Source of the DNA: Arenibacter nanhaiticus
Lineage (GTDB): Bacteria; Bacteroidota; Bacteroidia; Flavobacteriales; Flavobacteriaceae
Direction of reading: 5' to 3'
Assembly (NCBI RefSeq): GCF_900141935.1
Contig: NZ_FQYX01000002.1
Location: 56,295 to 120,294, forward strand
Length of the DNA stretch: 64,000 nucleotides
Shown here: piece after piece, positions 52,387-61,112 of the stretch
Numbering within the stretch: position 1 is the first letter of the stretch
Layout: each line of letters begins with the position of its first letter
Program-made: the position numbers and the translations under genes
Notes under the pieces: generated by a model
Seen by the model: only the letters and a program-made list of their open reading frames with translations
Databases searched by the model: none
Told to the model about the DNA's origin: nothing

Positions 52387-53355
52387 ATGCGTGAAGCTGC
52401 TTTTGTAAAGCAAAATAAGGAAAAATGGATAGCATTTGAAAAGGCTATTCACTTTAATACCAAAATTGATCCAGACCAACTGGCCAGCGGCTACATCCAA
52501 CTTACCAATGACCTAGCCTACGCACAGACCTATTTCCCAGAAAGCAAGACGCTATTATATTTAAATTCCTTGGCCTCGCAAGCCCATCAAAAAATTTATA
52601 AAAACAAAAAAGAAAGTCGTCATAGAATTCTGGATTTTTGGACAACGGAATTTCCCTTATTTTTTAGGCACTATCATAAAACATTAGGGGTCGCCTTTTT
52701 AATTTTTGCTGTGGCTACCGCGATTGGCAGTTTATCGGTTTTGAATGATGATAGTTTTGTCAGGTTAATTTTGGGTGATGCCTATGTTAATGAGACCTTA
52801 AACAATATTGCCAAAGGCGATCCCACGGCAATTTATAAGGGAGGGAGTGAAATCGGTTCTTTTTTAGGAATCACCATCAACAATATCAGAGTAGCCTTCC
52901 TTGCCTATTCTTTTGGGGTCATAACCAGTCTTGGTACCGCCTATATTCTATTTAGCAATGGTGTCATGTTGGGATCCTTTATTACTTTTTTCTATACCCA
53001 AGATGTTTTTTTTCAAGCAAATAAGCAAATATGGTTACACGGAACCATCGAAATCTCGGTCATTATCATAGCGGGTTGTGCCGGCCTTATTATGGGAAAT
53101 AGCATTTTATTCCCAAAAACCTATTCTAGGCGAATTTCCTTTATGAAAGGTGCCAAGGACGGACTAAAAGTAGTGGTCAGCACCATTCCTTTTTTTATCA
53201 TAGCAGGGTTTATTGAAGGTTTTATTACCCGATACTCTAATATGCCTTCTTGGTTGGCATTTTTAATCATAGGCAGCTCCCTAGCATTTATTATTTTTTA
53301 TTACATTTTATATCCAATTCTATTAAAGCAAAAACATGACCAAAGACCAGCCTAA
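52387..53355 (+). CDS. Stage II sporulation protein M family membrane protein
   Basis: A 322-residue integral membrane protein with about five hydrophobic helices. The soluble N-terminus (about 1-100) is followed by the SpoIIM domain (TLGVAFLIFAVATAIGSLSV, NNIRVAFLAYSFGVITSLGTA, LHGTIEISVIIIAGCAGL). SpoIIM is part of septal wall remodelling in sporulators; these bacteria do not sporulate, so the role is different. It is the first gene of a plus-strand run and overlaps the next gene by 20 nt. It faces the RDD gene from which it diverges. Confidence 0.9.
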   Translation: MREAAFVKQNKEKWIAFEKAIHFNTKIDPDQLASGYIQLTNDLAYAQTYFPESKTLLYLNSLASQAHQKIYKNKKESRHRILDFWTTEFPLFFRHYHKTLGVAFLIFAVATAIGSLSVLNDDSFVRLILGDAYVNETLNNIAKGDPTAIYKGGSEIGSFLGITINNIRVAFLAYSFGVITSLGTAYILFSNGVMLGSFITFFYTQDVFFQANKQIWLHGTIEISVIIIAGCAGLIMGNSILFPKTYSRRISFMKGAKDGLKVVVSTIPFFIIAGFIEGFITRYSNMPSWLAFLIIGSSLAFIIFYYILYPILLKQKHDQRPA

Positions 53356-54280
53356 GAAGTTTATAGAACTAAGAATAGATCGTGATTTTGGAGAAATCAT
53401 CTCGCTCTATTTCGAGTTTTTTAAGCAAAATATCAAAAAATTCACCAATATCTTTTTAAGCTATAACGGTATTTTTTTAATAGGCCTATTACTAGTGAGC
53501 TACCTTTTGGTCTCGGGGGTTATTGGTATTATTACTTCCAGCGATAATTCCCTTCTATCGTCGTTTAGCAATAACGAAAGCGCATATTCGCTTTATTTTA
53601 TCATTGGCGGCCTGTTGTTTTTTGTCATCTTTATAATGGTAGCCGTTTTAAATTATAGCTTAAGCACGGCCTATATGATCAAATATGAACAACAACAAGG
53701 GCAAGATTTTAAAAAAGGAGAGGTTTGGGATACCGTAAAAAACAACCTAGGAAAAATTATCTCCTTTATTTTGATATTGATGTTGCTCTTTTTTGGGTTT
53801 ATGATTCTAATCATATTTTTAACCTTCATCCCCATTCTAGGCATGTTTCTTCAATATATCGCCCAATACTTTTTAATGGCATGGGTTGGGGTTTCCTTTT
53901 TTGTGATGCTCAAAGAAGGTAAAGGTGTCCTGGATGCCCTTGGAGAAGGGTATAATTTGATTACCCAAAACTTCTGGAAGGCAATTGGTGTAAATTTTAT
54001 CCTTGGCTTGCTCATTACCATTTTATTTATGATCATCCTTATGATTCCTAGTGTAGTAGTAGGGGCGTACACCTTCCATGTGATTCAAAATGAAGTAGCC
54101 CTTAGTTCCCTTGTCCCTACCATACTCTACACCTTGGGAACCTGTTTCTTTTTAATCATTACTGTTTATGTACAATGTCTGTCACAATTTGTGAATGGAT
54201 TGCTTTATTTCTCTTTACACGAAAAAACTTATAATATAAATACCAGAAACAAAATAGACCAAATAGGAAACCAAGAATAG
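53336..54280 (+). CDS. Multi-pass membrane protein of the SpoIIM/DUF4129 cluster
   Basis: A 314-residue protein with about six hydrophobic segments, e.g. IFLIGLLLVSYLLVSGVIGI, FIIGGLLFFVIFIMVAVLNY, FILILMLLFFGFMILIIFLT and FILGLLITILFMIILMIPSV. It starts MTKDQPKKFIELRIDRDFGE. I do not recognise a named family; it has glycerophosphodiester-phosphodiesterase-membrane-domain-like spacing, but no catalytic motif. It overlaps the previous gene by 20 nt and its TAG overlaps the GTG of the next gene, so it is part of the operon. Its likely role is a scaffold of the membrane complex. Confidence 0.75.
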   Translation: MTKDQPKKFIELRIDRDFGEIISLYFEFFKQNIKKFTNIFLSYNGIFLIGLLLVSYLLVSGVIGIITSSDNSLLSSFSNNESAYSLYFIIGGLLFFVIFIMVAVLNYSLSTAYMIKYEQQQGQDFKKGEVWDTVKNNLGKIISFILILMLLFFGFMILIIFLTFIPILGMFLQYIAQYFLMAWVGVSFFVMLKEGKGVLDALGEGYNLITQNFWKAIGVNFILGLLITILFMIILMIPSVVVGAYTFHVIQNEVALSSLVPTILYTLGTCFFLIITVYVQCLSQFVNGLLYFSLHEKTYNINTRNKIDQIGNQE

Positions 54281-55011
54281 TGACAAAATATATATACGCC
54301 TTTTTTTGTTTTTGCAGTTATTTCTTTGGGTATTCCCAGCAGAACACGGACACTATTACCTTGGCAGAAGATCTTCATTCTCCCATTCAAATCCGGTCTT
54401 TTGGTGATGAGTTCAGCGAAAAATATTCAGGAAATGCCTTTGAATACGATAGGAAGAGTGGAGTTTCCGAAAATTTCTTATCAAGGGTACTACATTGGAT
54501 TAGCGCTAAAATGGAGGATTTTTTTGATATTACACTCCCTGCCAATGTACTCATCTTATTAGAAACCATAATTTACTTACTTCTAGGACTATTGGCCATT
54601 TATTTGGTCATTAGGTTTCTGATTAGGGAAAACATAAGATCTCTATTTATCAAAAAAACAAGGCCGATAATAGACCTTAAGCTCTCCGAGGAAGAATTGG
54701 AAAATTTAGACTTGGATCTGTTAATACAAAAGGCAGTTGCTCAGAAAAACTATCGACTCGCCATCCGTTACCATCATTTGAAGTCTCTAAAAAACCTATC
54801 TCAAAAAGAGGTTATAGCGTGGCATGCCGACAAAACAAACCTAGAGTACCAACAAGAAATTAAAAGTTCCCAATTACTATTGATCTTTAAGGAGGTATCC
54901 TATCTCTACGATTATATCTGGTATGGAGAACAGCAGATAGATGCCATTGCTTATAGGGCTGCTAGTCTTAAATTTATGACTTTTAATAAAATTGTAAACA
55001 ACCGTGGATAG
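54280..55011 (+). CDS. DUF4129 domain protein
   Basis: A 243-residue protein that starts at a GTG overlapping the upstream stop. It has an N-terminal signal-like segment (TKYIYAFFCFCSYFFGYSQQ), one transmembrane helix near residue 85-110 (NVLILLETIIYLLLGLLAIYL), and a C-terminal DUF4129 region (LAIRYHHLKSLKNLSQKEVI, SYLYDYIWYGEQQIDAIAY). The layout suggests a periplasmic N-terminus and cytoplasmic C-terminal domain. It overlaps the DUF4350 gene by 8 nt. DUF4129, DUF4350, MoxR and DUF58 are a repeated gene group in which DUF4129 is thought to be a membrane partner. Confidence 0.85.
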   Translation: MTKYIYAFFCFCSYFFGYSQQNTDTITLAEDLHSPIQIRSFGDEFSEKYSGNAFEYDRKSGVSENFLSRVLHWISAKMEDFFDITLPANVLILLETIIYLLLGLLAIYLVIRFLIRENIRSLFIKKTRPIIDLKLSEEELENLDLDLLIQKAVAQKNYRLAIRYHHLKSLKNLSQKEVIAWHADKTNLEYQQEIKSSQLLLIFKEVSYLYDYIWYGEQQIDAIAYRAASLKFMTFNKIVNNRG

Positions 55012-56221
55012 GCGTTCTAAAATAATAATCGGTATTTTTATAGGGGTACTCCTGGCGATTATCGCTACAGAAGTAAGCCGTCCTAGACCTATTGATTGGA
55101 AACCCTCCTATTCTGCCACGGACAAAATACCTTTTGGCGGCTATGTGCTTTTTAAGGAATTACCACAATTATTCCCCAACGAATCGGTCGCCCTTGTCGA
55201 TGAAAGCATCTATCCGATATTACGGAAAAGGGACATATCAACAAGGTCCAATTACATCGCCATCAACGATGTAGTGGTGTTCGACAAGCAAGAAGCAAAA
55301 CAGTTGTTACAATATGTTCATGACGGAAACGACGTGTTTATAGCGGCCACAAGTTTTGACTCCTACTTGTCGGATACACTGAAAATAAAGGTAAAAACGT
55401 CTTATTCCGTTCTAGAAGACACGGTAATATTGAGCCATACCAACACCGCCTTTCCCACTAAAAAACATTTGTATTCTAAAGGCCTAAACCATACTTACTT
55501 TACAACTGTGGACAGTTTAAAAACTAGTATCCTGGGCCATATAGAACCAATGAAAAAACCCGCTTCCTTACTAGATGATGTTTCGAACGGTTTAAAAACA
55601 AAACGCCCAAATTTTATTAGGGTACAATATGGCCAGGGCTACTTTTACCTCTGCACTACCCCCCAGGCATTTACCAATTATTATATGCTAAGGGGAAATA
55701 AAGATTATGTTTCCTATAGCCTCTCTTACTTAAAAAACAACCCTATATATTGGGACAATTATAAAAAAGCAGGCCGTAAAACCATAGACTCTCCCTTGCG
55801 GTTTGTCCTGAGCAAACCTGAACTAAAATGGGGATATTATACCAGTATAATGGGTATACTGTTGTTTGTTCTTTTTAAGGCCAAGCGAGAACAACGTATT
55901 ATTCCGGTAATAAAACCATTAGCAAACTCCTCTATAGAATTCGCAAAAACGATCGGCTCCCTATATTTTGAACACAAAGATTACAGCGACCTGATCGCCA
56001 AGAAAATCAATTACTTTTTAGCATATCTCCGCACCCATTATTACATTAATACGGACGACCTATCTGATAAAACTGTCAAAGAATTATCGGCAAAATCGGG
56101 CATATCCCTAGTAGAAACCAAGGAGATCGTAGAGTTTTTAAGGCATATAAAACTCAAAACTAGGCATAGCGAAGAAGACCTAATTGCTTTGCATAAAAAA
56201 ATAAGCACTTTTAAGAAATAA
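55004..56221 (+). CDS. DUF4350 domain protein
   Basis: A 405-residue protein, GTG start. A hydrophobic N-terminal anchor (IIIGIFIGVLLAIIATEVSR) is followed by a soluble DUF4350 region (PSYSATDKIPFGGYVLFKEL, then VVVFDKQEAKQLLQYVHDGN and YLCTTPQAFTNYYMLRGNKD), a second hydrophobic segment near residue 285 (YYTSIMGILLFVLFKAKRE), and a helical C-terminal cytoplasmic part. It resembles a type of GATase-like fold in its soluble domain (my inference). The next gene is MoxR, four nt later. Role unknown. Confidence 0.85.
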   Translation: MDRRSKIIIGIFIGVLLAIIATEVSRPRPIDWKPSYSATDKIPFGGYVLFKELPQLFPNESVALVDESIYPILRKRDISTRSNYIAINDVVVFDKQEAKQLLQYVHDGNDVFIAATSFDSYLSDTLKIKVKTSYSVLEDTVILSHTNTAFPTKKHLYSKGLNHTYFTTVDSLKTSILGHIEPMKKPASLLDDVSNGLKTKRPNFIRVQYGQGYFYLCTTPQAFTNYYMLRGNKDYVSYSLSYLKNNPIYWDNYKKAGRKTIDSPLRFVLSKPELKWGYYTSIMGILLFVLFKAKREQRIIPVIKPLANSSIEFAKTIGSLYFEHKDYSDLIAKKINYFLAYLRTHYYINTDDLSDKTVKELSAKSGISLVETKEIVEFLRHIKLKTRHSEEDLIALHKKISTFKK

Positions 56222-56224
56222 CCT

Positions 56225-57229
56225 ATGGAAGAAGCACAACAGCAACAAGATAAAAATTCACTAGAATTTAAAAGCAGAATAGATCTCAGTCATTTACAAG
56301 CCTCGGTAGCAAGGATAAAATCGGAATTAGGAAAGGTTATCATCGGACAGCAAGACATGATCGAATTCTTGATTATTTCTATCCTTGCCAATGGTCACTC
56401 CTTAATTGAAGGGGTGCCGGGCGTAGCAAAAACCGAAACGGCAAAACTGTTGGCAAAAACCATGGATATAGCCTTTAGCCGCATACAATTTACGCCAGAT
56501 TTAATGCCCAGTGATATTTTGGGCACTTCTATTTTTAATGTAAAGACTTCGGAGTTCGAGTTTAAAAAGGGCCCTTTGTTTTCCAATATCATTTTAATCG
56601 ATGAAATAAACCGCGCCCCGGCAAAGACCCAAGCAGCGCTCTTCGAGGCTATGGCCGAACGGCAAATTACCATTGATAATAACGCCTATACCATGAAATT
56701 GCCTTTTCTAGTTTTTGCTACCCAAAATCCTATTGAACAAGAAGGCACCTATCGTTTACCGGAGGCACAATTAGACCGTTTCTTATTTAAAATAAGGGTC
56801 AACTACCCTTCCCTGGAGGAAGAAATCCAAATCTTGGAAAGCAAGCATCATCAAAAGAACAAGCATTGCGGAAGCCTTATTTCGGCAATTCTCTCGGCCG
56901 AAGCAATTGAAAAATACCAAAACACCATACAGGAGATTGTTCTAGAGAGCAATTTAATGCGGTATATCGCAGGGATTGTCAACAATACCAGAATTAATGC
57001 CAACTTATATTTAGGAGCTTCCCCTAGAGCTTCTATAGCCATTATGGACGCTTCAAAAGCGATGGCCGCCATCAACGGACGCGATTTTGTAACGCCAGAT
57101 GATATAAAAAGGGTGGCAGTCCCCATTCTTGGGCATCGCATTTTGTTGACCCCAGAACGAGAAATGGAAGGCTTTACTACGGACAAGGTGGTACAACAAA
57201 TTTTAGAAACCATAGAAGTCCCTAGATAG
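56225..57229 (+). CDS. MoxR family AAA+ ATPase
   Basis: A 334-residue AAA+ chaperone-like ATPase. Walker A is LIEGVPGVAKTETAKLLAKT (near residue 60), Walker B IILIDEINRAPAKTQAALFE (near 120), sensor 1 FATQNPIEQEGTYRLPEAQL, and arginine-finger/sensor 2 region SPRASIAIMDASKA. MoxR proteins help to insert cofactors or assemble partner proteins that carry DUF58 or VWA domains, as here the DUF58 gene follows 117 bp later. It is in the cytoplasm and is the energy source of the cluster. Confidence 0.95.
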   Translation: MEEAQQQQDKNSLEFKSRIDLSHLQASVARIKSELGKVIIGQQDMIEFLIISILANGHSLIEGVPGVAKTETAKLLAKTMDIAFSRIQFTPDLMPSDILGTSIFNVKTSEFEFKKGPLFSNIILIDEINRAPAKTQAALFEAMAERQITIDNNAYTMKLPFLVFATQNPIEQEGTYRLPEAQLDRFLFKIRVNYPSLEEEIQILESKHHQKNKHCGSLISAILSAEAIEKYQNTIQEIVLESNLMRYIAGIVNNTRINANLYLGASPRASIAIMDASKAMAAINGRDFVTPDDIKRVAVPILGHRILLTPEREMEGFTTDKVVQQILETIEVPR

Positions 57230-57346
57230 TCCTCGCAGTAACAGTAAATATAAAGTTTTCCGCCATACATCGGCAAAGAACCGTTTCCCTTTACGCTGCC
57301 TTAATTATACAATTTATGAACAACCAACAATACTATTGCCATAAGA

Positions 57347-58681
57347 ATGAAACAGCTCTTTAAAAACCTCTATTTAGAAGGTCGATTTTTTTTGGTATTG
57401 ACTGGCCTTGTCCTTGGCTTTTTGATCTCCTATTTGATTCCGGATGTTTTTGGGGCTATAAAGTTATTGTGCTATTTATTTTTAGTATTCCTACTTACTG
57501 ATATACTGTTACTTTTTGGCTCCAAAGGAGGTATAGATGCCAGCCGAATAGTACCCGAAAAACTGTCTAACGGTGATGAAAACCAAATTAGAATATCACT
57601 TTCCAATTCATTTCTTTTTACGTCTGAAATAAAGGTCTTGGATGAAATTCCCCATCAGTTCCAAAAACGTGATTTTAAGATAAATACAAGCCTTAAAAAG
57701 GGCGAACACAAAATATTCACCTACTCTCTACGTCCTACGGAAAGAGGTGTTTACGCCTTCGGATTCCTTAATGTCTTTGCGAAATCTCCTATTGGATTAG
57801 TTTCCAAAAAACATTCTTTTAACAAAGAACAACAGCTAGCTGTTTACCCCTCTTTTTTACAATTGCGCAAATATGGATTATTGGCATTTTCGAACCGACT
57901 TTTTGAACACGGCACAAAAAAAATAAGACGTATAGGCCATACGATGGAATTTGAACATATCAAAGATTACGTCCAGGGCGATGACATACGAAACATCAAT
58001 TGGAAAGCGACTGCCAAAAAAGGTCAGTTGATGGTAAACCAATATCAGGACGAAAAGTCACAGCCAATCTATTCGGTTATCGACAAAGGTCGGATTATGA
58101 AGATGCCTTTTAACGGGCTGAGCTTATTGGACTACGCCATAAACGCCACCTTAGTCATCTCCAATATTGCCTTAAAAAAGCAAGATAAAGCCGGTATGTT
58201 TGCCTTTAGCAATACCATAGAAAATGTAGTGGTGGCCGAAAGACGCAGTTCGCAAATGAATCTTATTCTAGAGACCTTGTACAATTTAAAAACCAACTTT
58301 ATCGAAAGCGATTACGGTAGACTATACGCCCAAATAAAGCGACGTCTTGCTCACCGAAGCTTATTACTTCTATATACCAATTTTGAAACCTTGGACGCCC
58401 TTCAAAGACAGCTCCCTTATTTACAAGCGATTGCAAAACAACATTTATTGGTGGTTATTTTTTTCGAAAACTCGGCCCTGACAACCTTTATGAATGAAAA
58501 AGCACATACTACCCATCAAATATTTGAAAAAACAATCGCGGAAAAATTTGTTTATGAAAAGAAATTAATCGTAAACGAACTTCGGAAACACGGGATACAA
58601 ACCATTCTTACCAAACCCGAAAACCTGACGATCGATACGATTAACAAGTATCTGGAAATAAAAGCAAGAGGAGTACTCTAA
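57347..58681 (+). CDS. DUF58 family protein
   Basis: A 444-residue protein with two N-terminal hydrophobic helices (LVLTGLVLGFLISYLIPDVF and GAIKLLCYLFLVFLLTDILL) and a DUF58 domain (YVQGDDIRNINWKATAKKGQ near residue 205). After it comes a von-Willebrand-A-like region in which the usual DxSxS metal motif is replaced by VIDKGRIMKM, so metal binding there is doubtful. It starts 117 bp after the MoxR gene. As the usual MoxR partner it probably is the membrane-bound client or adaptor. It is the last gene of the cluster. Confidence 0.9.
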   Translation: MKQLFKNLYLEGRFFLVLTGLVLGFLISYLIPDVFGAIKLLCYLFLVFLLTDILLLFGSKGGIDASRIVPEKLSNGDENQIRISLSNSFLFTSEIKVLDEIPHQFQKRDFKINTSLKKGEHKIFTYSLRPTERGVYAFGFLNVFAKSPIGLVSKKHSFNKEQQLAVYPSFLQLRKYGLLAFSNRLFEHGTKKIRRIGHTMEFEHIKDYVQGDDIRNINWKATAKKGQLMVNQYQDEKSQPIYSVIDKGRIMKMPFNGLSLLDYAINATLVISNIALKKQDKAGMFAFSNTIENVVVAERRSSQMNLILETLYNLKTNFIESDYGRLYAQIKRRLAHRSLLLLYTNFETLDALQRQLPYLQAIAKQHLLVVIFFENSALTTFMNEKAHTTHQIFEKTIAEKFVYEKKLIVNELRKHGIQTILTKPENLTIDTINKYLEIKARGVL

Positions 58682-58751
58682 AAGCAACCTATCCTCTTAA
58701 GCGTGAAGCAAGTAGCCTAAAGAGAAGAGCACCTAAAGTATATTGCTTGCA

Positions 58752-59072
58752 ATGGACATCATAAAAAGGAAAAACACTCACAACCAACTACTATACTGGG
58801 GTAAGAAGGTTGTTTTAGTTTTGGATACCTATAATTTTCATACATTTATCAGTGAAGATCCTAGCATATTAAACCACCCTCTTATGGACAACAATTATAT
58901 AAAAATATTTTCTGGGAATTTCCTTATTTCGAATAGGATTAAAGCAGAGCTCATGGAAATTGTCATCACACCCGTAATAAAAGACGAGTCGGAATCAGGA
59001 CGGCTGGCCGGATTTGTATCTCCAATGCAGGGAGATCTAGAAATTTATGTCCAGCTTTCGGAAAAAAAATAG
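58752..59072 (+). CDS. Uncharacterised small protein
   Basis: A 106-residue protein starting MDIIKRKNTHNQLLYWGKKV at the ATG at 58752. It is mostly beta and charged (VVLVLDTYNFHTFISEDPSI, NNYIKIFSGNFLISNRIKAE), with no signal peptide, membrane helix or motif that I recognise. It lies 70 bp after the DUF58 gene and 52 bp before the DinB-like gene on the same strand. It could be an appendix of the DUF58 operon, or an independent gene. I make no functional claim. It has normal codon use and no frameshift. Confidence 0.55.
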   Translation: MDIIKRKNTHNQLLYWGKKVVLVLDTYNFHTFISEDPSILNHPLMDNNYIKIFSGNFLISNRIKAELMEIVITPVIKDESESGRLAGFVSPMQGDLEIYVQLSEKK

Positions 59073-59124
59073 CCAAGATCATTGTCCAAAAAATACCAGC
59101 CACTATAGATTTTTAATAAAACCT

Positions 59125-59646
59125 ATGACCAAAAAACCAACTTCACAACCACCAGAATTCTGGCTTAGGGGCTCCATTGACGGGATTCCAACGTTATTAC
59201 AACCAGCAGCCCATGCTTTATTGCAATCTAGAGAAGAACTCGGCAAATACACCACAGATTTCCCGAACAAATTACTTTGGGAAAAACCTGCCGGTTGTGC
59301 CTCTGTAGGTTTTCATATACAGCATATAACCGGGGTCGTGGATCGGATGCTTAGCTACGCACAAGAGAAATCGCTCTCCGAACAACAATTTCAGTATTTA
59401 AGACAAGAAGGCGATCCAAACCCCAAAATAACCATTGCCGATCTGGTAAGCAATTTTGATCAAAAGGTAGAAGAAGCGCTTTTATTTTTCGGACAACTGC
59501 CAGAGTCGGAGCTTATCCTGCCCCGAACCGTCGGTCGTAAAAAATTGCCTTCCACGGTACTCGGTCTTCTATTTCACGCCGCAGAACACAGTCAACGCCA
59601 TATTGGTCAATTACTGGTTACCGTTCGTGTATTCCAATCGATATAG
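59125..59646 (+). CDS. DinB-superfamily protein
   Basis: A 173-residue four-helix-bundle protein of the DinB/YfiT type. I choose the ATG at 59125 (MTKKPTSQPPEFWLRGSIDG); the frame is open upstream but without similarity. Metal-ligand histidines are suggested by SVGFHIQHITGVVDRML and LLFHAAEHSQRHIGQLL (three His in a row pattern). Family members act as thiol-dependent or DNA-damage-induced enzymes; this one's reaction is unknown. It is followed by the convergent nitronate monooxygenase gene. Confidence 0.85.
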   Translation: MTKKPTSQPPEFWLRGSIDGIPTLLQPAAHALLQSREELGKYTTDFPNKLLWEKPAGCASVGFHIQHITGVVDRMLSYAQEKSLSEQQFQYLRQEGDPNPKITIADLVSNFDQKVEEALLFFGQLPESELILPRTVGRKKLPSTVLGLLFHAAEHSQRHIGQLLVTVRVFQSI

Positions 59647-59688
59647 ATTTGTACAGAAATCACCTCATCACTAGGAACCACAAGGACA

Positions 59689-60630
59689 TTAAAGCATTGG
59701 AACCTTCTTTTTTGCCGATGTAAACTCTGTCATCATATCCTCTACAATTCTTGCTGCGGGTTTAATATTGTGGATTAAAGCGGCTACCTGACCAATCTCC
59801 AGTTCCCCCTCTTCCATATCCCCTTCAAACATTCCTTTTTTGGCACGAGCACGCCCCAATAAAGTCTTTAGTTCTTCCACAGAAGGCCCTTTCGCATAGA
59901 GTTGTTGAATATCTTGATAAAATTTATTTTTCAAAAGTCTTACAGGCGCCAATTCCTTTAGCGTCAACTGAGTATCCCCTTCCCCTGCCTCCACTACTTT
60001 TTGTTTAAATGAGGGATGGGACGAAGCTTCCTCACTGGCAACAAACCTACTTCCTACCTGTACCCCATCGGCACCAAGCACCATGGCGGCCAACATGGCA
60101 GCCCCGGTAGCAATGCCCCCTGCGGCAATTAAAGGAATAGAAATCTTTTCTTTGACGGCAGGAATAAGGGTCATGGTCGTTGTTTCGTCCCTTCCGTTAT
60201 GCCCACCAGCCTCAAAACCTTCAGCCACAATCGCATCTACCCCCGCTTCCTGGGCCTTTTGGGCAAACTTGACACTGCTTACCACATGCACCACGGTAAT
60301 GCCTTTTTCTTTTAAATAAGAAGTCCAAGTCTTCGGGTTTCCAGCCGATGTAAAAACAATTTTAACCCCTAAGGCTACAATAATTTCCATCAATTTATCA
60401 ATATCCGGATATAACATGGGGATATTGACCCCAAATGGCCTGTCGGTGGCTTTTTGACATTTTAGAATATGCTCTCGCAGCACCTCTGGATACATAGAGC
60501 CGGCCCCGATAATACCTAATCCTCCCGCATTGGATACTGCAGAGGCCAATCGCCAGCCACTTGCCCAAACCATACCTGCCTGTACTATGGGATACTGAAT
60601 TCCGAAAAGTTTTGTAATCCTATTTTCCAT
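59689..60630 (-). CDS. Nitronate monooxygenase
   Basis: A 313-residue FMN TIM-barrel enzyme that oxidises nitronates. It begins MENRITKLFGIQYPIVQAGM and has SNAGGLGIIGAGSM, VSSVKFAQKAQEAGVDAIVA, EGFEAGGHNGRDETTTMTLI (His catalytic region near residue 145), AAGGIATGAAMLAAMVLGAD and VQVGSRFVASEEA. This is the 2-nitropropane dioxygenase-like family, also similar to FabK, but the GGHNGRDE block favours the nitronate type. It is a single gene. Confidence 0.87.
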   Translation of the reverse strand: MENRITKLFGIQYPIVQAGMVWASGWRLASAVSNAGGLGIIGAGSMYPEVLREHILKCQKATDRPFGVNIPMLYPDIDKLMEIIVALGVKIVFTSAGNPKTWTSYLKEKGITVVHVVSSVKFAQKAQEAGVDAIVAEGFEAGGHNGRDETTTMTLIPAVKEKISIPLIAAGGIATGAAMLAAMVLGADGVQVGSRFVASEEASSHPSFKQKVVEAGEGDTQLTLKELAPVRLLKNKFYQDIQQLYAKGPSVEELKTLLGRARAKKGMFEGDMEEGELEIGQVAALIHNIKPAARIVEDMMTEFTSAKKKVPML

Positions 60631-60837
60631 CTGTTCTTGCTAAATTTAAGCCTTGACCTGAATTTTTATGGATTCCAAGATACGGTTTCCTAGTTTGGAT
60701 TACAACCACTAACAAACACATTCCTACCCTAAAAAGCAGTAGTTTTAAAGTATGGAGAGACGTAATATTAGTAAGATCAGCAAGTTTTTTTAGCGTAACA
60801 ACAAGGACAGGGCTTTTCTATATTTGATGGCCTATGT

Positions 60838-60924
60838 TTTGGGCGTTCCCTCCTTCGTCGGGCGGGCACTTGGCTATATCCCTTGCGTTGCTGCGGGGAT
60901 GCCGCCGCGGTCCCTAACGCAAAA
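60838..60924 (-). repeat. 87-bp GC-rich structured repeat, copy 2
   Basis: Reverse complement of 23194-23280 with two differences. On the minus strand it starts right after the U tract of the mnmA-side hairpin, so the element lies just downstream of a transcript end, in the opposite orientation to copy 1. The closing GCGTT/AACGC pair and the GGCATCCC/GGGAT...GCC stem are preserved. Confidence 0.85.
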
Positions 60925-60992
60925 AAACAGCCCATTTATAACAGGTCTAGGAATAGGAACTATTCTCTTACCTCCTTATAAACGGGCTGTTT
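60925..60992 (-). terminator. Long hairpin, probable mnmA terminator
   Basis: AAACAGCCC pairs with GGGCTGTTT, then TTTATAA with TTATAAA across one mismatch, with further pairs in the loop (GAATAG/CTATTC). On the minus strand it ends in TTTTTTT. It is about 120 bp after the mnmA stop and directly precedes repeat copy 2. Confidence 0.8.
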
Positions 60993-61112
60993 CAATAAAT
61001 TTATGTTTTTTTGGCAGCAGTTTTTATATTCTTCCTGTGCCAAATGCTAGCCACATTTTTACACAGCTAAAATGGAACAAACACCATCAGTTTGGCAGAT
61101 TATATCTCGAAT

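Larger units (their letters stand above)
60631..61112. other. Intergenic region with repeat copy 2 and a long hairpin
   Basis: 482 bp between nitronate monooxygenase and mnmA. It holds the second copy of the 87-bp repeat (60838-60924) and, overlapping its edge, a hairpin at 60925-60992 downstream of mnmA. A frame on the plus strand across the repeat (60824-61138) is not credible as a protein. Confidence 0.65.
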
